From Candidatus Woesearchaeota archaeon (GTDB lineage: Archaea; Nanobdellota; Nanobdellia; Woesearchaeales; GW2011-AR4), in NCBI GenBank assembly GCA_018303685.1, contig JAGVXS010000058.1:1-45201 (forward strand): a stretch of 45,201 bases of DNA, read 5' to 3'. This document shows positions 27,856-36,156 of the stretch, in pieces (within the stretch, counting starts at the first letter, position 1; every line of letters begins with the position of its first letter). The notes under the pieces are model-generated. The model had not been told where the DNA came from. It saw only the letters and a program-made list of their open reading frames with translations, and did no database searches. A program made the translations under genes and the position numbers.

Positions 27856-27939
27856 CAGTATCCTCTTTTTAGCTTAATTTCAGTTGAGTTATTTAAACTT
27901 TGCCAAAGCATAGGTTGCAGGATGCCAATCTTGCATTGC

Positions 27940-28908
27940 TTAGCCCTTTTCACCGCCAATGCAGGCTCCGTCTTGGCAACCGCTTGGGCAGTCATAGTAG
28001 ATATTTTGTACATTTCCTTGTCCGTCACAATACAATTCAACAAGTGTTTTAGTATTACCATCAAAGCAATAATCTGAGTTTTTTCCATTAAATCCAAGCG
28101 CTGTTCCTTTTACATAATAATTCTGCCCGCCGTCGCTGTCTGTGCATGCTGATTCTTGCACACAAGCTCCGTCTTTGCAGCCAGCTGGGCATTGCATCGA
28201 TACTGCCCACGTCAAATTGTTGCCGCAATAAAATTCATAAATACCACAATCCTTTTCACAATTAATATATTTGTTTTGATTGGATAAAATATCATCCTTA
28301 TTCCAAGTTGGGTCGTATTCCCAAGGATAGAATGTATATCCTGTTTCCTTCTTTAACTGCAAACAAAAGTCAGTGGCTTTTCTTATAGTTCCGGCATACA
28401 TGCTGCCTAATATACGCCCATCACCTTCAATAGTGCCTTTTACGTAATATTCATTACTTCCGCTGTCGGAATCTGTGCATTTAGTCACTTGATTAGGACT
28501 CAGGCACGCCCCACCACTACATCCATTAGAACAAAAATAAGCCTCTTGGCTTATGCCGCCTTCCTTATTGCAGTAGAATTCAGTCAAAGTGATTTTATCT
28601 GCGCAATAATCCTGCCGAGATTCATGAATGCTCTCTATTGTTGTAACACCACTTACATAATAATTCCTTCCATTGTCAAAATCAACGCATGCATCAATAG
28701 TGCTTTCTGTTTTGCCAGGAGGCTTTTGATTTTCTTGAGCGCTAACATCAGGATTTTGAATCTGCTGACTTTGGAGTTCGGCAGGCTTTTCAGCAAGAGC
28801 TGCTTGGTAGTCTTTGTTCAGAAACAAAACAAGAACAAATCCTGCAATTGCCACTGCAACCATAATGCCAATGACTAAGAGAATGCCTTTATTTTCTAGT
28901 TCATTCAT
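27940..28908 (-). CDS. membrane-anchored Cys-rich repeat surface protein (three CTDSDGGxNYYVKG...CPxGCxDGAC repeats)
   Basis: N-terminal TM GIMVAVAIAGFVLVLFL; repeats end NGCSGGACL, AGCKDGACV, SGCQDGACI. Confidence 0.8.
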   Translation of the reverse strand: MNELENKGILLVIGIMVAVAIAGFVLVLFLNKDYQAALAEKPAELQSQQIQNPDVSAQENQKPPGKTESTIDACVDFDNGRNYYVSGVTTIESIHESRQDYCADKITLTEFYCNKEGGISQEAYFCSNGCSGGACLSPNQVTKCTDSDSGSNEYYVKGTIEGDGRILGSMYAGTIRKATDFCLQLKKETGYTFYPWEYDPTWNKDDILSNQNKYINCEKDCGIYEFYCGNNLTWAVSMQCPAGCKDGACVQESACTDSDGGQNYYVKGTALGFNGKNSDYCFDGNTKTLVELYCDGQGNVQNIYYDCPSGCQDGACIGGEKG

Positions 28909-28964
28909 TATGCTTATATCTTTTTAGACTATAATATATAATGTTTTTGTTTCTAAATTTCCAA

Positions 28965-28977
28965 TACCTTTATAAAT
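28965..28977 (+). promoter_or_regulatory. BRE/TATA of rpl15e (taccttTATAAAT)
   Basis: Matches the recurring promoter pattern; leaves a leader of about 60 nt. Confidence 0.55.
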
Positions 28978-29060
28978 CGCATAAAATTCCAAATCCTTGT
29001 AAGAGATGTTGGTAGTTGCTTACCAGAATCTTACCTTGACAAATTGAATGGAAGCTTAAA

Positions 29061-29627
29061 ATGGGAATGTACCAATACATTAGGGAGGCTTGGAAAAAGC
29101 CTAAAGAGCTTGAATTCTGGCAGCAGCGCATTATAAAATGGAGACAGGAGCCTGCAACAATAAGGGTTGAAAAGCCTACAAGGATTGACAGGGCCCGTTC
29201 TCTTGGGTACAGGGCAAAGCAGGGATTTATCGTTGTAAGGCAAAGGGTAAACAGGGGCGGCAGGCAAAGGCCTCAGATAAGGCATCCTAGGCGTCCAAAG
29301 GCAATGTCAAGGAGAAAAGACTTGACGATGAACTACCAGCAGGTTGCTGAGCAGAGGGCTGCAAAGCATTACCAAAACTGCGAGGTTCTGAACAGCTATT
29401 ACGTTGGAGAAGACGGCTTGCATTACTGGTATGAGGTAATTCTTGTTGACGGGCACAACCCCTCGATAATGGCAGACGAGAGGATAAGCTGGATTATTGA
29501 CCACAAAGGCAGGGCTGAGAGAGGCCTGACAAGCGCAGGCAAAAGGGCAAGGGGGCTTTTAGGCAAAGGAAAAGGCTACGAGAAAGTGAGGCCAAGCTTA
29601 AGGGCGCATGACAGGCAGGGGAATTAA
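29061..29627 (+). CDS. rpl15e: ribosomal protein L15e
   Basis: MGMYQYIREAWKKP...RIDRARSLGYRAKQGFIVVRQRVNRGGRQRP. Confidence 0.96.
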   Translation: MGMYQYIREAWKKPKELEFWQQRIIKWRQEPATIRVEKPTRIDRARSLGYRAKQGFIVVRQRVNRGGRQRPQIRHPRRPKAMSRRKDLTMNYQQVAEQRAAKHYQNCEVLNSYYVGEDGLHYWYEVILVDGHNPSIMADERISWIIDHKGRAERGLTSAGKRARGLLGKGKGYEKVRPSLRAHDRQGN

Positions 29628-31240
29628 GAAGTTTTTGTAAGAGATTTTTCATGTTTAAGGAGGTGGTAACGGAACCCTTTTTCTATTACCTCCCTACTGG
29701 CTTTTATTACGTCGTGGTTAACGCCCTCATTTTCCCAGTAAGCAGTTCTGCCATTTGCCGTATATTTAAATTCTACTCGAACCCGTACTTTTGCTGCTGC
29801 ACCTAGATTTTCTTCATCATCTATTTTCTTACTCCGATAATCAGATAATTCAACATCTTTTATACTTTCATATTTTCCAGACAACAACTCCTGCATGGCA
29901 AGGTACGTAACATCAACAGGGCCACCTTTTACTTTTTTTGTAACATTAACTACACTACCATTTACACGCCCTTCTAAATCACAGGTACTGATGCCATCCT
30001 CATCTATAACTTTATGATGGTTTATACTGAATAAGCCCCTTGCACCACCCAAATGCTTTGCTACCAATAAATAATGTTCTGCCTCGAGTGCCCCTATTCG
30101 ATAACCCATGCTCTTCATCGCTTTGAATTTGTCTAACATTGCTTTAACTCTTGAGTCTGTCTTATCAACATTATAACCAAATTTTCCTGCCAAGTATGCC
30201 CAGTTTGCCGTACCAGCTTGGTCAGACATTACAACGGAACCTTCATTTCCAACTCTCCTTAAGTCGTAGAAATCATACGAAGCTCCTTTAAATACTCCAT
30301 CAACGTGAACTCCAGCTTTATGCCTGCCGGCATTTGTTCCCACAAAAGGATGATTTGGGTTTGGCCGCACTCCCGCAATTTCACATAAATCCCTGTAATA
30401 ATCTGTAAGGGCAGTGCGATGAGAATCTATATCTGTAGTTACTTTCATTCTATCTAAATTGCCTAAGATTTGAAATAGGTCGGCATTTCCTATTCTTTCA
30501 CCAAAACCTGCAAAAGTGCCTTGCACTTGAACAATAAAAGGACTGTATCTTGGTTCTTTTGCCAGCTCAACAAATTCTAAACTATTTGCAACTCCCAATC
30601 CGCCATCATTATGCGCATGTATTCCGAGTTTGGCATTCTTGCCATTTTTTATTAAATACTCTATAACACTTTTTGTGGCTTCCCTTATATCCCATTGAAA
30701 CGCCCCGCCGTTGGTGTCGCATAAAATAATTCTATCTGCGCCAGCTTCAATTGCGGTATCTATACACTGGAGTGCGTACTTGGCATTATCATTAAATCCG
30801 TCGAAAAAGTGCTCTGCATCATAAAAAACCTGTTCATGATGCCTCTTTAGGAACCGAATACTGTCAAAAATGGTTTCAAGATTTTTTTTTGGAGTTGCCC
30901 TAAGCTGCTTACTCACGTGCAAAAGCCAGGATTTGCCGAATATTGTCGCAATAGGCGCATTTGTTTTAACTATGGCCCTTAAGTTGTCATCTTCCTCTGG
31001 TTTTGAATTGATTTTTCCTGTAGAACCGAAAGCTGTAACTTTGGCATTTAATCCGGATTCTTTTACAAATTCATAAATTCTTCTGTCTGAATGATTAGAG
31101 TATGGCCACCCTAGCTCAATAAATGGGACACCAACTTGATCGTCCATTTTAGCTATTCTTAGTTTATCTGCTAGTGTCAAATCAAGATCTGGGTCCTGAC
31201 TTCCATCTCTTAATGTATCGTATATCTCTATTTTTACCAT
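29624..31240 (-). CDS. cimA: citramalate synthase / LeuA-family acyltransferase
   Basis: IYDTLRDGSQD, ELGWPYSN, GIHAHNDGGLGVANSLEFV, GTFAGFGERIGNADL; C-terminal regulatory-like domain. Start set at 31240 (MVKIEIYDT). Confidence 0.85.
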   Translation of the reverse strand: MVKIEIYDTLRDGSQDPDLDLTLADKLRIAKMDDQVGVPFIELGWPYSNHSDRRIYEFVKESGLNAKVTAFGSTGKINSKPEEDDNLRAIVKTNAPIATIFGKSWLLHVSKQLRATPKKNLETIFDSIRFLKRHHEQVFYDAEHFFDGFNDNAKYALQCIDTAIEAGADRIILCDTNGGAFQWDIREATKSVIEYLIKNGKNAKLGIHAHNDGGLGVANSLEFVELAKEPRYSPFIVQVQGTFAGFGERIGNADLFQILGNLDRMKVTTDIDSHRTALTDYYRDLCEIAGVRPNPNHPFVGTNAGRHKAGVHVDGVFKGASYDFYDLRRVGNEGSVVMSDQAGTANWAYLAGKFGYNVDKTDSRVKAMLDKFKAMKSMGYRIGALEAEHYLLVAKHLGGARGLFSINHHKVIDEDGISTCDLEGRVNGSVVNVTKKVKGGPVDVTYLAMQELLSGKYESIKDVELSDYRSKKIDDEENLGAAAKVRVRVEFKYTANGRTAYWENEGVNHDVIKASREVIEKGFRYHLLKHEKSLTKTS

Positions 31241-31268
31241 GACTTCCTCCAATGCAATTTTTATTTTA

Positions 31269-31317
31269 GAATATTCCAGAATCAAGCTCAAAATGCCCAG
31301 GCCCTTCCAGAATATTC
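31269..31317. promoter_or_regulatory. pair of GAATATTC palindromes upstream of the cimA start
   Basis: GAATATTC at 31269-31276 and 31310-31317 with shared CCAGAAT flanks. Confidence 0.45.
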
Positions 31318-31640
31318 GTTTTTGGGCCCTAAATAATAATTATAATGATAGCTATAATAGAAGCGATTACTATTTGCCTTATGCTTTGCGCTATCATAAA
31401 ACAAAGGTAAATATGTCTCTTTTTAAACATTTCGGTTTTTTGCTATATGGCAATCGCAAGCTGGTCTCCTCCATTACTTTTACATTAAGAGGACGCTCTC
31501 GTTATTTTATTTTTGAACATCGTTTTTGGTGCAATTATTTTATTGAATATTTCATTGTTTTTAGCGGTTTTAAAATTTTAAATTTATTCATAAAAATTTT
31601 TCCCGCAAAATTTATATACTTCCTACTTCATAGTAGTCTT

Positions 31641-31820
31641 ATGCTGGATTTGGAGTGCAGAAGCTGCGGGTATAAGTTTAGGAAGGACAAGGCACCAGCC
31701 AGATGCCCCTACTGCTCAGCAGAAGGAAAAGTCGGCTTGCTGAAAACAGCGCAGGATCTATTAGACGAGACTCTTGGCGAGGCTTCTGTGATGGACGGGG
31801 AAAGAAAAAGAAGAAATTAG
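31641..31820 (+). CDS. small zinc-ribbon protein (59 aa)
   Basis: MLDLECRSCGYKFRKDKAPARCPYCSAEGKVGLL; start at ATG 31641, not the longer track ORF; tttatata about 28 nt upstream. Confidence 0.8.
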   Translation: MLDLECRSCGYKFRKDKAPARCPYCSAEGKVGLLKTAQDLLDETLGEASVMDGERKRRN

Positions 31821-33313
31821 CTCTCGTTGCCCTTGTTTTCATCGTCTTCTTTTTTGCCTTTAATTAATCTCATTATGGGCTTTCTGCCATAGCGGAATAC
31901 CAGAACTGCCACTAGGATAACTAATATTATGGGTGCTATCAAAGGGTTTTTAGCAAGCACCCCGTCTGCTCCGGTTATGGCGCCGCTGATTAACGCAAAT
32001 CCAGAGGCAATTTTCCTGTATGCAGGCCTGTTGTCATGAATTGTGACATTGCCAGCCAAAATCTCCTCATTTTCCGGCAATAAGCTGCCAAGGCTTTCTT
32101 GTGCTGATTCTATTGCTCCCTGAAGCGTTTCATCTGCTTTTTCTTGGACTGGGCCCAGCCCCTCTTTTATTGGCAGTATAATATCATAAACTCCTAATGG
32201 AACTTCTTTTGACAAGTCAATGCTTAACAGCTTCCCGGGCTCCACCTTGATATTCTTTGTCAGCGGATATTTTTTCAGCTCGCTCTCGAGGATAAAAGTA
32301 AGCTCCTCCTCAAACGGGATGTTGCCGATGTTTTCTATGAGCACAGTCTCATTTTCATATTTTATTTTTACTTCCCTTATTGTCGTGACATTAATTGATG
32401 ACTGCTCAAGCAAATTTTTGTAAGTGCTTTCCAGATTATACAGGCCCGGCTCTGCGTACTGGCTGAACTCGTAGTCAATTTTTTCATTGCTCTGCACAGT
32501 TTTCTTGAATACATTGTTGCCATTTGGGGCTGTTAGCTCCAGGCCCAGAGACAGGTTTATCAGGTCGTCTGCCTGGTCGTATAAAGAAGCGGTTATATCA
32601 ATCCTTGAGCCCGGCAGCATGCTGTCCGAGCTTAATTCTGTCTTTATGTAGGTAGGGACCGCGGTTATGCCAATCAAAATCGAGGAGCTGCCTGAATTGC
32701 CCTTTGCATCAGAGGCGCTTATCCCTATTGTGTGCTCTCCTGACTTGATGTTTTTTGGCAGGTCTAAAGTAAAGTTGAATTTGCCCCCGACAGCGTCAAT
32801 TGGGTAAGAATTGCTGTCCAGGGCAATCTCGGCAGAGGCTTTCAGGACATTGTTGCCGAATGCCTCGTTTATGACTCCTGTAACTTTTATTATATCACCA
32901 GGAAGCGCTGTAATTTTTGTGTTGACTGGCAGCACATTTAATTGATTTGTAACAGAAAAGCCGTTTGAGTCCTTTTGCTCGATAATCAGGTCGTCATATG
33001 TCACTAAGTCGCCTGTGATTGAGCAGTTGCCGAGCATTTGGGGTCTCGCTACAGGAGGCAATTCCGGATTAACAGCCTGGCGAAAGTTTGCTTCCAGAAA
33101 TATTTGGGTTAAGTAATATTGAAATTTATAATTTCCACATGAAATTTCCAGTTTAAACAAACCATCAAAATCCTTGTCCTGCAGCACAGAAGCAGACGCC
33201 CTTATACTGTTCCCGAGATTGTAGATGTTTTGCTCTGTTGTTATTGTTATGTCTGCAAAAACTATCGGTATTGTTAGAATAAGCAAGAGAATAAGTAAAA
33301 TGCCTTTTTTCAT
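31817..33313 (-). CDS. secreted beta-domain surface protein with C-terminal TM
   Basis: Signal peptide, Ig/CARDB-like repeats, C-terminal PLIAPIILVILVAVLVFRYGRKP. Confidence 0.78.
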   Translation of the reverse strand: MKKGILLILLLILTIPIVFADITITTEQNIYNLGNSIRASASVLQDKDFDGLFKLEISCGNYKFQYYLTQIFLEANFRQAVNPELPPVARPQMLGNCSITGDLVTYDDLIIEQKDSNGFSVTNQLNVLPVNTKITALPGDIIKVTGVINEAFGNNVLKASAEIALDSNSYPIDAVGGKFNFTLDLPKNIKSGEHTIGISASDAKGNSGSSSILIGITAVPTYIKTELSSDSMLPGSRIDITASLYDQADDLINLSLGLELTAPNGNNVFKKTVQSNEKIDYEFSQYAEPGLYNLESTYKNLLEQSSINVTTIREVKIKYENETVLIENIGNIPFEEELTFILESELKKYPLTKNIKVEPGKLLSIDLSKEVPLGVYDIILPIKEGLGPVQEKADETLQGAIESAQESLGSLLPENEEILAGNVTIHDNRPAYRKIASGFALISGAITGADGVLAKNPLIAPIILVILVAVLVFRYGRKPIMRLIKGKKEDDENKGNES

Positions 33314-33378
33314 GGCTTTAAAACTCGGATAACTTGTTTATATAATTTACTATTTGGGAATGGGGAAAGGAAAATTAG

Positions 33379-33873
33379 CTATCTTTCAGATGAAGATACG
33401 TTTTGTTGGTATAGTTGATTGAAAAGATAAGTGTAAGTTGTTGGTGATATTTCAGCATGAGGTGCAAATACCATTTCTATTTTTTCTACTAATTTAAGGT
33501 GTTTAGCAACTGCATCTTCTATACTTCTGGTGTACTGGAGATTACCAATCCTTTCCAAATCAACTTCATCTAAGTTTCCTATAAATAGTTCTGGCTCATC
33601 TCCAAGAGGAGTCCTTACTACGCCAAGCACACCAAGTATGTATAATGAATGGGGTAAATAAAAAGTGGCAACTATAATCCTTTCAGTAGGTACTTCTACT
33701 ACATATAATTGACGTTGAGCATAGAATTCAATTACCCTTGAGTCAAGAAATTCGTTGGGTTGTCGTCTGGTATGGTAAGCGTCTATCGGATTTTTGAAAT
33801 GTATAGGCGTATGTATTATTCTTTCCGTAGCAGTTGGTGCAAGTGGATTTGACTCAAAGTGTACTTCTTCCAT
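33379..33873 (-). CDS. hypothetical protein
   Basis: 164-aa ORF. Confidence 0.5.
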   Translation of the reverse strand: MEEVHFESNPLAPTATERIIHTPIHFKNPIDAYHTRRQPNEFLDSRVIEFYAQRQLYVVEVPTERIIVATFYLPHSLYILGVLGVVRTPLGDEPELFIGNLDEVDLERIGNLQYTRSIEDAVAKHLKLVEKIEMVFAPHAEISPTTYTYLFNQLYQQNVSSSER

Positions 33874-33931
33874 TTTAATATAATAATCAAATACTCTTTA
33901 AAAACCTTTACAACCCCCACCTTTCATCAAC

Positions 33932-34324
33932 CTAATAGCTTAACACTTCCAGCCTCTTAATCCTGTCAAAATGCCTTGAATTTCTTGTTAAGATTTTGTT
34001 AATCCCGTTCGCAATGAATATTGCAGCTATCACGCAATCGAATTGTTCTATAGATTTGCCCTCCCTTTTCAGGCTCCAAAATATTTTTGAGGCTTCTTCG
34101 CATGCATCTTTAGTCAAGCCTAGGTTATAGGCGGTTTTAAATAATTCACCATAATAGCTGCCTTCTTCCTTATGCTTGGGATTCTTAGGGTCTAAGCCAA
34201 AAAACAACTCCAAATAGCTCATTATGGTCGCAGCCAATGGCTCTTTGTTATTTTCAAGAAATTGCTTTATTTTTTTATCTCCTCTGAATATGTCAATTAT
34301 CGCGCTTGTGTCCAATCCTATCAT
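33932..34324 (-). CDS. PIN-domain VapC-like toxin
   Basis: IGLDTSAIIDIFRG and FDCVIAAIFIANGINKILTRNSRHF. Confidence 0.9.
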   Translation of the reverse strand: MIGLDTSAIIDIFRGDKKIKQFLENNKEPLAATIMSYLELFFGLDPKNPKHKEEGSYYGELFKTAYNLGLTKDACEEASKIFWSLKREGKSIEQFDCVIAAIFIANGINKILTRNSRHFDRIKRLEVLSY

Positions 34325-34536
34325 CCTAATCTCTTATTAAAAGAATCCCTAAAATGCTGCATATTTTTCTCTTTTTCGCCCCAGTCAATACTCTTCAATA
34401 CGCCGAAAAATCTCATTATATCCTTATGCTCATTCTTAAAGCTTAGAATTACCTCTGAAAAACTCTTCTCTTTTGTCTTTAAATTTTTTAAGAATTCATA
34501 AGCTTCTTTTTTAATTGATATGTTTATGCTCGTCAT
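34321..34536 (-). CDS. VapB-like antitoxin
   Basis: MTSINISIKKEAYEFLKNLKTKEKSFSEVI; overlaps the VapC start by 4 nt. Confidence 0.85.
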   Translation of the reverse strand: MTSINISIKKEAYEFLKNLKTKEKSFSEVILSFKNEHKDIMRFFGVLKSIDWGEKEKNMQHFRDSFNKRLG

Positions 34537-34582
34537 ATGTACATATAATGAGTACTCATATAAAAATGTTTCTGTTTTTTAG

Positions 34583-34905
34583 CTAAAGCCCCAATCTCTC
34601 ATCAATCTCCTTTGCAACATCCTTCAGGTCATCGCATGCCCTTCTCAAGTCCTTTTCGAGCTCTTCTATGAGGTTTTTCAGGTTGTCAACTCTTCAAGCT
34701 TTGCAGCCAACTCGTCACTTGTCAAAGTGCTGCCTGCCTTGGCAGACTTTAAGAGTTCTATGAATACCCTAAACGTGCTCTTGTCCCTGTCCCTGAGATT
34801 AAACAAGCCAAGAGAAGAGCCAAACCACTGCAGTTCCTGGTTTATATTATGCTCGGCTGGCTTCCTTATGTTTACTATTGTTATTCTCTGTCTTATGTAT
34901 ACCAT
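34583..34905 (-). pseudogene. winged-HTH regulator remnant with internal deletion and frameshift
   Basis: N-part NQELQWFGSSLGLFNLRDRDKSTFRVFIELLKSAKAGSTLTSDELAAKLEE; a second frame continues VDNLKNLIEELEKDLRRACDDLKDVAKEIDERLGL*. The expected recognition helix and wing are absent between them. Confidence 0.6.
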
Positions 34906-34948
34906 GTACAGCCCAAAGGAGTGCTTATATTTAAACCTTTGCCGAAAA

Positions 34949-34997
34949 GTTTATATACTAGTTTATCTTACCAACCTTTCGTTGACTTTAAGTCAAC
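34949..34997 (+). promoter_or_regulatory. promoter region of hsp operon: TATA (tttatata) and palindrome GTTGACTT-T-AAGTCAAC (34981-34997)
   Basis: Perfect 8-bp arms around one base, about 23 nt downstream of TATA and upstream of the 35034 start. Confidence 0.7.
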
Positions 34998-35033
34998 CAA
35001 TATCCAAGCTTAGAGTTAATTAAACTTTGACAA

Positions 35034-35482
35034 ATGGATTACGAAAAAGGCATAAAAAACGCAAAAACCATTGCTGATATATTTGAAATAGTTAAAGAGA
35101 TGGTGAAAGGATACCTTGGGCAGGAGCAGGCAGGCTTGATGGTTGGAGTCTCGGATTTAGGCTCTTTCGCGCAGGGCTTTGTGGGGGCATTTTATTCCCT
35201 TGAAGCAAACACCATAATAATCAACAAAAAGCCCTTGGCAAGGATTTTGCAGACAATGTTCATTCAATCGGCTCTTTTGACGAGGCGCAGACAAGGCAGC
35301 TTGTTTACGAGATAAGCAGGCATCATTTTGGCGATAAGCATGTTGCAACAGAGCTGGCAACAAACATAGCAAAATTTATGCCGAATCTGGCGTATCCAAG
35401 CGCTGGCTTTGAGCCGCCTGCGGATGTTAATATAGAATTCGTCAAGGGAATTGACAGGAAGAATACAAATTACATAAACTAA
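35034..35482 (+). CDS. conserved-looking hypothetical protein, first gene of hsp operon, interrupted by a -1 frameshift at 35226-35230
   Basis: Adding one A to AAAAA joins ...EANTIIINKK to ALGKDFADNVHSIGSFDEAQTRQLVYEISRHHFGDKHVATELATNIAKFMPNL...KNTNYIN*, stopping 2 nt before grpE. Confidence 0.65.
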
Positions 35483-35484
35483 AG

Positions 35485-36099
35485 ATGGAAACAAAAAAAT
35501 TTGATGGTTTATTAAAAGAGGCGAAATCTGAATTAACGCAGGGTCTGATAAACAAATATCCACTATCGACAAAAAAAAGATTTGAGCATGAAGGGGACTA
35601 TATCAAACTTATTAAAGAAATTGTCCCTAAAATTTTTACAAAATTAGAAGAGGACTATGCAAAAGAATCGGAGTCAAAAACTAAGACAATAGACGAATTG
35701 ACTGACACATTAAAAAGGCTGCAGGCAGAGTTTGAGAATTACAAAAAAAGAGTTGACAGGGAAAAAACAGACTTTGTCAAGTTTGCTCATGCCAATATTG
35801 TTGCGCAGATGCTTCCTGTGCTTGACAGCTTTGAGATTGCATTAAAAAATATAAGAGACAAGGAAAAGTTTGTTGAGGGCATAAAGATTATTTTCGCGCA
35901 GTTTCACTCGATACTCGAAGCAGAGGGGTTGAAGCCAATCAAGACAGAATGGGAAAAATTCGACCCATACAAGCACGAAGTGCTTATGAAGGAAGAATCA
36001 GACAAGCCAGAAGGAACAATTTTGGAGGAGTTCCAGAAAGGATACATGCTGAATGGCAAGGTTTTGAGGTTCAGCAAAGTAAAGATTAGCGGGAAATAA
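35485..36099 (+). CDS. grpE: nucleotide exchange factor GrpE
   Basis: LQAEFENYKKRVDREK...VLDSFEIALKN...FDPYKHEVLM...GYMLNGKVLRFSKVKI. Confidence 0.92.
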   Translation: METKKFDGLLKEAKSELTQGLINKYPLSTKKRFEHEGDYIKLIKEIVPKIFTKLEEDYAKESESKTKTIDELTDTLKRLQAEFENYKKRVDREKTDFVKFAHANIVAQMLPVLDSFEIALKNIRDKEKFVEGIKIIFAQFHSILEAEGLKPIKTEWEKFDPYKHEVLMKEESDKPEGTILEEFQKGYMLNGKVLRFSKVKISGK

Positions 36100-36156
36100 A
36101 AATGCAATTTGACAAAAACACAATAAAAATAAACAAAATATTCGGAGGCAATCAAA

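Noticed and set aside
31239-31640. N-terminal extension of the zinc-ribbon ORF
   Set aside because: AT-rich, no coding character; TATA and ATG at 31641 support a 59-aa protein.
33932-34536. Novel defence system at VapBC
   Set aside because: A standard VapB/VapC-type pair with overlapping genes; no additional defence genes nearby.
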